From: Zea mays
Taxonomy: Eukaryota > Streptophyta > Magnoliopsida > Poales > Poaceae
Assembly (NCBI RefSeq): GCF_902167145.1
Contig: NW_023366915.1
Coordinates: 124,001 to 188,000, forward strand
Reading direction: 5' to 3'
DNA length: 64,000 nucleotides
In this document: piece after piece, positions 47,102-57,705 of the stretch
Position numbering within the stretch: position 1 is the first letter of the stretch
Layout: every line of letters starts with the position of its first letter
Program-made: the position numbers and the translations under genes
The notes under the pieces: generated by a model
Databases searched by the model: none
The model's input: only the letters and a program-made list of their open reading frames with translations
What the model was told of the DNA's origin: nothing

Positions 47102-48477
47102 TGGTCGATGATCAATGGCCACACAACCCCCATTTTTGTCGAAAATAGCCATGAATGACCATTTTCAATAATACCGAAGGCTAACACATACGAGTTTTTA
47201 ACCAAGAAATGGTTTCCACCAGAAATCCAAGAATGTAATCTATGGCAAGGAAACATATGTGGGGTGAGGTGTATGAGCCTCTGGTCGATGATCAATGGCC
47301 ACACAACCCCCATTTTTGTCGAAAATAGCCATGAATGACCATTTTCAATAATACCGAAGGCTAACACGTACGGATTTTTGCCCAAGAAATGGTCTCCACC
47401 AGAAATCCAAGAATGTGATCTATGGCAAGGAAACATATGTGGGGTGAGGTGTATGAGCCTCTGGTCGATGATCAATGGCCACACAACCCCCATTTTTGTC
47501 GAAAATAGCCATGAACGACCATTTTCAAAAATACCAAAGGCTAACACGTACGGATTTTTGACCAAGAAATGGTCTCCACCAGAAATCCAAGAATGTGATC
47601 TATGGCAAGGAAACATATGTGGGGTGAGGTGTATGACCGTCTGGTCGATGATCAATGGCCACACAACCCCCATTTTTGTCGAAAATAGCCATGAACGACC
47701 ATTTTCAATAATACCGAAGGCTAACACCTACGGATTTTTGACCAAGAAATGGTCTCCACCAGAAATCCAAGAATGTGATCTATGGAAAGGAAACATATGT
47801 GGGGTGAGGTGTACGAGCCTCTGGTCGATGATCAATGGCCACACAACCCCCATTTTGCTGAAAATAGCCATGAATGACCATTTTCAATAATACCGAAGGC
47901 TAACACGTACGAGTTTTTGACCAAGAAATGGTCTCCACCAGAAATCCAAGAATGTGATCTACGACAAGGAAACATATGTGGGGTGAGGTGTATGAGCCTC
48001 TGGTCGACGATCAATGGCCACACAACCCCCATTTTGCCGAAAATAGCCATGAATGACCATTTTCAATAATACCGAAGGCTAAGACCTACGGATTTTTGAC
48101 CAAGAAATGGTCTCCACCAGAAATCCAAGAATGTGATCTATGGCAAGGAAACATATGTGGGGTGAGGTGTATGAGCCTCTTGTCGATGATCAATGGCCAC
48201 ACAACCCCCATTTTTGTCGAAAATAGCCATGAATGACCATTTACAATAATACCGAAGGCTAACACCTACGGATTTTTGACCAAGAAATGGTCTCCACCAG
48301 AAATCCAAGAATGTGATCTATGGCAAGGAAACATATTTGGGTGAGGTGTATGAGCGTCTGGTCGATGATCAATGGCCACACAACCCCCATTTTTGTCGAA
48401 AATAGCCATGAACGACCATTTTCAATAATATCGAAGGCTAACACCTACGGATTTTTGACCAAGAAATGGTCTCCACC
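47102..48477 (+). repeat. knob180 block, forward
   Basis: About 7.6 forward monomers between the two inversion junctions at 47102 and 48478. Confidence 0.88.
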
Positions 48478-48812
48478 AGAGGCTCGTACACCTCACCCCA
48501 CATATGTTTCCTTGCCATAGATCACATTCTTGGATTTCTGGTGGAAACCATTTCTTGGTTAAAAACTCGTACGTGTTAGCCTTCGGTATTATTGAAAATG
48601 GTCATTCATGGCTATTTTCGGCAAAATGGGGGTTGTGTGGCCATTGATCGTCGACCAGAGGCTCGTACACTTCAACCCACATATGTTTTCTTGCCATAGA
48701 TCACATTCTTGGATTTCTGGTGGAGACCATTTCTTGGTCTAAAATCCGTACGTGTTAGCCTTCGGTATTATTGTAAATGGTCATTCATGGCTATTTTCGA
48801 CAAAAATGGGGG
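48478..48812 (-). repeat. knob180 fragment, reverse (second copy)
   Basis: This is the +1711 copy of 46767-47101, with the same edges and the CTTCAACCCACATATG variant. Confidence 0.85.
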
Positions 48813-51800
48813 TGGTCGATGATCAATGGCCACACAACCCCCATTTTTGTCGAAAATAGCCATGAATGACCATTTTCAATAATACCGAAGGCTAACACAT
48901 ACGAGTTTTTAACCAAGAAATGGTTTCCACCAGAAATCCAAGAATGTAATCTATGGCAAGGAAACATATGTGGGGTGAGGTGTATGAGCCTCTGGTCGAT
49001 GATCAATGGCCACACAACCCCCATTTTTGTCGAAAATAGCCATGAATGACCATTTTCAATAATACCGAAGGCTAACACTTACGGATTTTTGCCCAAGAAA
49101 TGGTCTCCACCAGAAATCCAAGAATGTGATCTATGGCAAGGAAACATATGTGGGGTGAGGTGTATGAGCCTCTGGTCGATGATCAATGGCCACACAACCC
49201 CCATTTTTGTCGAAAATAGCCATGAACGACCATTTTCAAAAATACCAAAGGCTAACACGTACGGAATTTTGACCAAGAAATGGTCTCCACCAGAAATCCA
49301 AGAATGTGAGCTATGGCAAGGAAACATATGTGGGGTGAGGTGTATGAGCGTCTGGTCGATGATCAATGGCCACACAACCCCCATTTTTGTCGAAAATAGC
49401 CATGAACGACCATTTTCAATAATACAGAAGGCTAACACCTACAGATTTTTGACCAAGAAATGGTCTCCACCAGAAATCCAAGAATGTGATCTATGGCAAG
49501 GAAACATATGTGGGGTGAGGTGTACGAGCCTCTGGTCGATGAACAATGGCCACACAACCCCCATTTTGCCGAAAATAGCCATGAATGACCATTTTCAATA
49601 ATACCGAAGGCTAACACGTACGAGTTTTTGACCAAGAAATGGTCTCCACCAGAAATCCAAGAATGTGATCTACGACAAGGAAACATATGTGGGGTGAGGT
49701 GTATGAGCCTCTGGTCGACGATCAATGGCCACACAACCCCCATTTTGCCGAAAATAGCCATGAATGACCATTTTCAATAATACCGAAGGCTAAGACCTAA
49801 GGATTTTTGACCGAGAAATGGTCTCCACCAGAAATCCAAGAATGTGATCTATAGCAAGGAAACATATGTGTGGGTGAGGTGTATGAGCCTCTTGTCGATG
49901 ATCAATGGCCACACAACCCCCATTTTTGTTGAAAATAGCCATGAATGACCATTTACAATAATACCGAAGGCTAACACCTACGGATTTTTGACCAAGAAAT
50001 GGTCTCCACCAGAAATCCAAGAATGTGATCTATGGCAAGGAAACATATGTGGGGTGAGGTGTATGAGCGTCTGGTCGATGATCAATGGCCACACAACCCC
50101 CATTTTTGTCGAAAATAGCCATGAACGACCATTTTCAATAATATCGAAGGCTAACACCTACGGATTTTTGACCAAGAAATGGTCTCCACAACCCCCATTT
50201 TTGTCGAAAATAGCCATGAACGACCATTTTCAATAATACCGAAGGCTAACACGTACGAGTTTTTGACCAAGAAATGGTCTCCACCAGAAATCCAAGAATG
50301 TGATCTATGGCAAGGAAACATATGTGGGGTGAGGTTTATGAGCCTCTAGTCGATGATAAATGGCCACACAACCCCCATTTTTTATGAAAATAGCCATGAG
50401 CGACCTTGAAAATAGCCATGAGCGACCATTTTCAATAATACTAGAGGCTAACACCTACGGATTTTAGACCAAGAAATGGTCTCCACCAGAAATCCAAGAA
50501 TGTGATCTATGGCAAGGAAACATATGTGGGTGTCAAAAATAGCCATGAACGACCATTTTCAATAATACCGAAGGCTAACACCTACGGATTTTTGACCAAG
50601 AAATGGTCTCCACCAGAAATCCAAGAATGTAATCTATGGCAAGGAAACATATGTGGGGTGAGGTTTATGAGCCTCTAGTCGATGATCAATGGCCACACAA
50701 CCCCCATTTTTGTCGAAAATAGCCATGAACGACCATTTTCAATAATACTAGAGGCTAAGACCTACGGATTTTTGACCAAGAAATGGTCTCCACCAGAAAT
50801 CCAAGAATGTGATCTATGGAAAAGAAACATATGTGGGGTGAGGTGTATGAGCCTCTAGTCGATGATCAATGGACACACAACCCCCATTTTTGTCGAAAAT
50901 AGCCATGAATGACCATTTTCAAAAATACCAAAGGCTAACACGTACGGATTTTTGACCAAGAAATGGTCTCCACCAGAAATCTAAGAATGTGATCTATGGC
51001 AAGGAAACATATGTGGGGTGAGGTGTATGAGTGTCTGGTCGATGATCAATGGCCACACAACCCCCATTTTGCCGAAAATAGCCATGAACGACCATTTTCA
51101 ATAATACTAGAGGCTAACACCTACGGATTTTTGACCAAGAAATGGTCTCCACCAGAAATCCAAGAATGTGATCTATGGCAAGGAAACATATGTGGGGTGA
51201 GGTGTATGAGCCTATGGTCGATGATCAATGGCCACACAACCCCCATTTTTTTATGAAAATAGCCATGAGCGACCTTGAAAATAGCCATGAGCGACCATTT
51301 TTAATAATAATAGAGGCTAAGACCTACAGATTTTTTACCAAGAAATGGTCTCCACCAGAAATCCAAGAATGTGATCTATGGCAAGGAAACATATGTGGGG
51401 TGAGGTGTATGAGCCTCTGGTCGATGATCAATGGCCACACAACCCCCATTTTTGTCGAAAATAGCCATGAATGACCATTTACAATAATACCGAAGGCTAA
51501 CACCTACGGATTTTTGACCAAGAAATGGTCTCCACCAGAAATCCAAGAATGTGATCTATGGCAAGGAAACATATGTGGGGTGAGGTGTATGAGCGTCTGG
51601 TCGATGATCAATGGCCACACAACCCCCATTTTTTATGAAAATAGCCATGAGCGACCATTTTCAATAATACCGAAGGCTAACACGTACGAGTTTTTAACCA
51701 AGAAATGGTCTCCACCAGAAATCCAAGAATGTGATCTATGGCAAGGAAACATATGTGGGGTGAGGTGTACGAGCCTCTAGTCGATGATAAATGGCCACAC

Positions 51801-52625
51801 AACCCCCATTTTTTATGAAAATAGCCATGAACGACCATTTTCAATAATACCGAAGGCTAACACCTACAGATTTTTGACCAAGAATTGGTCTCCACCAGAG
51901 GTGTATGAGCCTCTCGTCGATGATCAATGGCCACACAACCCCCATTTTTTATGAAAATAGCCATGAGCGACCATTTTCAATAATACTTAGAGGCTAAGAC
52001 CTACGGATTTTTGACCAAGAAATGGTCTCCACCAGAAATCCAAGAATGTGATCTATGGCAAGGAAACATATGTGGGGTGAGGTGTATGAGCCTCTGGTCG
52101 ATGATCAATGGCCACACAACCCCCATTTTTGTCGAAAATAGCCATAAACGACCATTTTCAATGACACCGAAGGCTAACACCTACGGATTTTTGACCAAGA
52201 AATGGTCTCCACCAGAAATCCAAGAATGTGATCTATGGCAAGGAAACATATGTGGGGTGAGGTGTATGAGCCTCTGGTCGATGATCAATGGCCACACAAC
52301 CCCCATTTTTGTCGAAAATAGCCATGAACGACCATTTTCAATAATACTAGAGGCTAAGACCTACGGATTTTTGACCAAGAAATGGTCTCCACCAGAAATC
52401 CAAGAATGTGATCTATGGCAAGGAAACATATGTGGAGTGAGGTGTACGATCCTCTGGTCGATGATCAATGGCCACACAACCCCCATTTTTGTCGAAAATA
52501 GCCATGAATGACCATTTTCAAAAATACCGAAGGCTAACACGTTCGGATTTTTGACCAAGAAATGGTCTCCACCAGAAATCCAAGAATGTGATCTATGGCA
52601 AGGAAACATATGTGGGGTGAGGTGT
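48813..52625 (+). repeat. knob180 block, forward
   Basis: About 21 forward monomers, including a deletion join near 50189, a GATTTTAGACC/TATGTGGGTGTC short variant near 50465-50530, 22-bp duplications near 50400 and 51270, and a join CCACCAGAGGTGTATGAG near 51896. It ends at GAGGTGTAT joined to ATTGAAAATGG. Confidence 0.92.
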
Positions 52626-55568
52626 ATTATTGAAAATGGTCGCTCATGGCTATTTTCGGCAAAAATGGGTGTTGTGTGGCCATTGATCATCGACCAGAGG
52701 CTCATACACCTCACCCCACATATGTTTCCTTGTCGTAGATCACATTCTTGGATTTCTGGTGGAGACCATTTCTTGGTCAAAAATCCGTAGGTGTTAGCCT
52801 TCGGTATTATTGTAAATGGTCATTCATGGCTATTTTCAACAAAAATGGGGGTTGTGTGGCCATTGATCATCGACCAGAGGCTCATACACCTCACCCCACA
52901 TAGGTTTCCTTGCCATAGATCACATTCTTGGATTTCTGGTGGAGACCATTTCTTGGTCAAAAATCCGTAGGTCTTAGCCTTCGGTATTATTGAAAATGGT
53001 CATTCATAGCTATTTTCGGTAAAATGGGGGTTGTGTGGCCATTGATCGTCGACCAGAGGCTCATACACCTCACCCCACATATGTTTCCTTGTCGTAGATC
53101 ACATTCTTGGATTTATGGTGGAAACCATTTCTTGGTCAAAAATCCGTAGGTGTTAGCCTTCGGAATTATTGAAAATGGTCATTCATGGCTATTTTCGACA
53201 AAAATGGGGGTTGTGTGGCCATTGATCATCGACCAGAGGCTCGTACACCTCACCCCATCTGGTGGAGACCATTTCTTGGTCTAAAATTTGTACGTGTTAG
53301 CCTTCGGTATTATTGAAAATGGTCGTTCATGGCTATTTTCGACAAAAATGGGGGTTGTGTGGCCATTGATCATCGACCAGACGCTCATACACCTCACCCC
53401 ACATATGTTTCCTTGCCATAGATCACATTCTTGGATTTCTGGTGGAGACCATTTCTTGGTCAAAAATCCGAACGTGTTAGCCTTCGGTATTTTTGAAAAT
53501 GGTCATTCATGGCTATTTTCGACAAAAATGGGGGTTGTGTGGCCATTGATCATCGACCAGAGGATCGTACACCTCACTCCACATATGTTTCCTTGCCATA
53601 GATCACATTCTTGGATTTCTGGTGGAGTCCATTTCTTGGTCAAAAATCCGTAGGTCTTAGCCTCTAGTATTATTGAAAATGGTCGTTCATGGCTATTTTC
53701 GACAAAAATGGGGGTTGTGTGGCCATTGATCATCGACCAGACGCTCATACACCTCACCCACATATGTTTCCTTGCCATAGATCACATTCTTGGATTTCTG
53801 GTGGAGACCATTTCTTGGTCTAAAATCCGTAGGTGTTAGCCTCTAGTATTATTGAAAATGGTCGCTCATGGCTATTTTCATAAAAAATGGGGGTTGTGTG
53901 GCCATTGATCGTCGACCAGAGGCTCATACACCTCACCCCACATATGTTTCCTTGCCGTAGATCACATTCTTGGATTTCTGGTGGAGACCATTTCTTGGTC
54001 AAAAATCCGTAGGTGTTAGCCTTCGGTATTATTGAAAATGGTCGTTCATGGCTATTTTTGACAAAAATGGGGGTTGTGTGGCCATTGATCATCGACCAGA
54101 TGCTCATACACCTCACCCCACATATGTTTCCTTGCCATAGATCACATTCTTGGATTTCTGGTGGAGACCATTTCTTGGTCTAAAATCCGTAGGTGTTAGC
54201 CTTCGGTATTATTGAAAATGGTCATTCATGGCTATTTTCGGCAAAATGGGGGTTGTGTGGTCATTGATCATCGACCAGAGGCTCGTACACCTCACCCCAC
54301 ATATGTTTCCTTGCCATAGATCAGATTCTTGGATTTCTGGTGGAAACCATTTCTTGGTCAAAAATCCGTAGGTGTTAGCCTTCGGTATTATTGAAAATGG
54401 TCATTCATGGCTATTTTCGACAAAAATGGGGGTTGTGTGGCCATTGATCATCGACCAGAGGCTCGTACACCTCACCCCATCTGGTGGAGACAATTTCTTG
54501 GTCTAAAATCCGTACGTGTTAGCCTTCGGTATTATTGAAAATGGTCGTTCATGGCTATTTTCAAGGTCGCTCATGGCTATTTTCATAAAAAATGGGGGTT
54601 GTGTGGCCATTTATCATCGACTAGAGGCTCATAAACCTCACCCCACATATGTTTCCTTGCCATAGATTACATTCTTGGATTTCTGGTGGAAACCATTTCT
54701 TGGTCAAAAATCCGTAGGTGTTAGCCTTCGGTATTATTGAAAATGGTCATTCATGGCTATTTTCGACAAAAATGGGGGTTGTGTGGCCATTGATCATCGA
54801 CCAGAGGCTCGTACACCTCACCCCATCTGGTGGAGACCATTTCTTGGTCTAAAATCCGTACGTGTTAGCCTTCGGTATTATTGAAAATGGTCGTTTATGG
54901 CTATTTTCAAGGTCGCTCATGGCTATTTCCATAAAAAATGGGGGTTGTGTGGCCATTTATCATCGACCAGAGGCTCATAAACCTCACCCCACATATGTTT
55001 CCTTGCCATAGATCACATTCTTGGATTTCTGGTGGAGACCATTTCTTGGTCAAAAATCCATAGGTGTTAGCCTTCGGTATTATTGAAAATTGTCGTTCAT
55101 GGCTATTTTCGACAAAAATGGGGGTTGTGTGACCATTGATCATCGACCAGACGCTCATACACCTCACTACACATATGTTTCCTTGTCGTAGATCACATTC
55201 TTGGATTTCTGGTGGAGACCATTTCTTGGGCAAAAATCCGAATGTGTTAGCCTCAAGTATTATTGAAAATGGTCGCTCATGGCTATTTTCATAAAAAATG
55301 GGGGTTGTGTGGCCATTTATCATCGACTAGAGGCTCATAAACCTCACCCCACATATGTTTCCTTGCCATAGATCACATTCTTGGATTTCTGGTGGAGCCA
55401 TTTCTTGGTCAAAAATCCGTAGGTGTTAGCCTTCGGTATTATTGAAAATGGTCGTTCATGGCTATTTTTGACAAAAATGGGGGTTGTGTGGCCATTGATC
55501 ATCGACCAGACGCTCATACACCTCACCCCACATATGTTTCCTTGCCATAGATCACATTCTTGGATTTC
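52626..55568 (-). repeat. knob180 block, reverse
   Basis: About 16 reverse monomers. The same deletion join, CACCTCACCCCA to TCTGGTGGAGA, occurs three times, near 53257, 54478 and 54824. 22-bp duplications lie near 54560 and 54905. The block ends where GGATTTCTGGT meets GGTCGATGATC. Confidence 0.9.
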
Positions 55569-55983
55569 TGGTCGATGATCAATGGCCACACAACCCCCAT
55601 TTTTGTCGAAAATAGCCATGAACGACCATTTTCAATAATACCGAAGGCTAACACCTACGGATTTTAGACCAAGAAATGGTCTCCACCAGAAATCCAAGAA
55701 TGTGATCTATGGCAAGGAAACATATGTGGGTGTCAAAAATAGCCATGAACGACCATTTTCAATAATACCGAAGGCTAACACCTACGGATTTTTGACCAAG
55801 AAATGGTCTCCACCAGAAATCCAAGAATGTGATCTATGGCAAGGAAACATATGTGGGGTGAGGTGTATGAGCGTCTGGTTGATGATCAATGGCCACACAA
55901 CCCCCATTTTAGTCGAAAATAGCCATGAACGACCATTTTCAAAAATACTGAAGGCTAACACCTACGGATTTTTGACCAAGAAA
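55569..55983 (+). repeat. knob180 fragment, forward
   Basis: About 2.3 forward monomers carrying the GATTTTAGACC and TATGTGGGTGTC short variant also seen near 9890, 50465 and, inverted, near 43205 and 56286. Confidence 0.85.
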
Positions 55984-56452
55984 CACCCCACATATGTTTC
56001 CTTATCGTAGATCACATTCTTGGATTTCTGGTGGAGACCATTTCTTGGTCTAAAATCCGTAGGTGTTAGCCTTCGGTATTATTGAAAATGGTCGTTCATG
56101 GCTATTTTCGGCAAAATGGGGGTTGTGTGGCAATTGATCATCGACCAGAGGCTCATACACCTCACCCCACATATGTTTCCTTGCCATAGATCACATTCTT
56201 GGATTTCTGGTGGAGACCATTTCTTGGTCAAAAATCCGTAGGTGTTAGCCTTCGGTATTGTTGAAAATGGTCGCTCATGGCTATTTTCGACACCCACATA
56301 TGTTTCCTTGCCATAGATCACATTCTTGGATTTCTGGTGGAGACCATTTCTTGGTCTAAAATCCGTAGGTGTTAGCCTTCGGTATTATTGAAAATGGTCG
56401 TTCATGGCTATTTTCGACAAAAATGGGGGTTGTGTGGCCATTGATCATCGAC
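55984..56452 (-). repeat. knob180 fragment, reverse
   Basis: Begins at ACCAAGAAA joined to CACCCCACATATG and ends at GACCAGA joined to AATCCAAGAATG. Confidence 0.85.
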
Positions 56453-57074
56453 CAGAAATCCAAGAATGTGATCTATGGCAAGGAAACATATGTGGGGTGA
56501 GGTGTATGAGCGTCTGGTCGATGATCAATGGCCACACAACCCCCATTTTTGTCGAAAATAGCCATGAACGACCATTTTCAATAATACCGAAGGCTAACAC
56601 CTACGGATTTTTGACCAAGAAATGGTCTCCACCAGAAATCCAAGAATGTGATCTATGGCAAGGAAACATATGTGGGGTGAGGTTTATGAGCCTCTAGTCG
56701 ATGATAAATGGCCACACAACCCCCATTTTTTATGAAAATAGCCATGAGCGACCATTTTCGATAATACTAGAGGCTAACAGATTCGGATTTTTGCCCAAGA
56801 AATGGTATCCACCAGAAATCCAAGAATGTGATCTACGACAAGGAAACATATGTGTAGTGAGGTGTATGAGCGTCTGGTCGATGATCAATGGCCACACAAC
56901 CCCCATTTTTGTCGAAAATAGCCATGAACGACCATTTTCAATAATACCGAATGCTAACACCAACGGATTTTTGACCAAGAAATGGTCTCCACCAGAAATC
57001 CAAGAATGTGATCTATGGCAAGGAAATATATGTGGGGTGAGGTTTATGAGCCTCTAGTCGATGATAAATGGCCA
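56453..57074 (+). repeat. Last knob180 block before the gypsy element
   Basis: About 3.5 forward monomers. The final one is cut inside GATAAATGGCCA, where the LTR of the gypsy element begins. Whether knob180 resumes beyond the element cannot be seen. Confidence 0.9.
57070..57074 (+). repeat. Probable left target-site duplication of the gypsy element (GGCCA)
   Basis: GGCCA directly precedes the TG of the LTR within a knob monomer. The partner copy lies beyond the window, so this is predicted from position only. Confidence 0.5.
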
Positions 57075-57294
57075 TGTTGGGGTTGTGCTTCGGTGCGCCG
57101 AAGGTCTCACACGAAGAAACAGCTTCGGCTGAAGTCGTCTCCAAGAGATGGCCGAAGGTCCTTTTTCATTGAGCTTCGGCGTTTTAAACCGACTTAGAGA
57201 TAGAATGACCTTTTTATACATATAGGTCTGAGTCAATGCTGTAAACTTTCGCAAGGGACATAATTGTAATTTGTCACAGGCTGCGACCTGTGCC

Positions 57295-57302
57295 TATAAA
57301 TA
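57295..57302 (+). promoter_or_regulatory. TATA box of the gypsy LTR
   Basis: TATAAATA in the context TGTGCCTATAAATAGATG, about 220 bp into the LTR. Confidence 0.8.
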
Positions 57303-57305
57303 GAT

Positions 57306-57335
57306 GAACAGTACCTCTGTACTGTTCACGTGAAC
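57306..57335. promoter_or_regulatory. Two overlapping perfect dyads with a G-box, just after the TATA box
   Basis: GAACAGTAC-CTCT-GTACTGTTC (57306-57327) is a 9-bp perfect inverted repeat with a 4-base loop. It overlaps GTTCACGTGAAC (57324-57335), a 12-bp perfect palindrome with a CACGTG G-box core. They lie where transcription should start, so they could bind bZIP/bHLH factors as DNA or fold at the 5' end of the RNA. Function is inference. Confidence 0.6.
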
Positions 57336-57662
57336 CTGTCATTTGCTTTCACATCACGCTTGTACTTTTGCCTTCTGCAGGACCGAAGGTACATTTGTAA
57401 TTCAAAGCCATTTATATTCATTAATACAAGTAGAGATAATTCTATGACAATATTTAAATTTTTATTTCATATTCTATGATTTATGCAAACGCTTCATTCT
57501 TCGTTGTTATGCTTACGAAGGTATGTCCTTCGTAACCTTCGTCCGAGATGCTTTATATCCCGAAGGGATATATTGTTATGAAGGACGAAGGACCTTAACA
57601 CTTAACATTTCTTGTGTTGCCTTGTTCTTAATTCTTAGCATTTGAGAACAAGTCCCCAACAT

Positions 57663-57680
57663 TGGCGCCCACCTCCGGTC
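57663..57680 (+). other. Primer-binding site of the gypsy element
   Basis: TGGCGCCCACCTCCGGTC begins one base after the LTR. The TGG start fits the CCA end of a tRNA. I cannot assign the tRNA. Confidence 0.65.
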
Positions 57681-57705
57681 AACTCACTTCCACCTTTCTG
57701 AGCTG

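Larger units (their letters stand above)
46672..50189. repeat. 1711-bp tandem duplication containing inversion junctions
   Basis: A unit made of a short forward piece, a reverse piece (46767-47101) and a forward piece (47102-48382) is repeated from 48383 with offset 1711. A partial third copy runs from 50094 to about 50189, where it stops at TCTCCAC joined to AACCCCCATT. The copies share both inversion junctions and many single-base variants, and differ by a few bases and one-base indels, so the inversions predate the duplication. Confidence 0.88.
57075..57661 (+). repeat. 5' LTR of the gypsy element (587 bp)
   Basis: Starts TGTTGGGG and ends CCCCAACA, an 8-bp terminal inverted repeat with TG...CA ends. 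It is followed by a primer-binding-like TGGCGCCC. It has a TATA box at 57295 and several CTTCGG/CCGAAG hairpins, for example CTTCGGTGCGCCGAAG near 57089. Confidence 0.9.

Noticed and set aside
57075..57661. Solo LTR or unrelated host promoter
   Set aside because: It is followed at once by a primer-binding-like site and an intact pol in the same direction, so it is the 5' LTR of an element.
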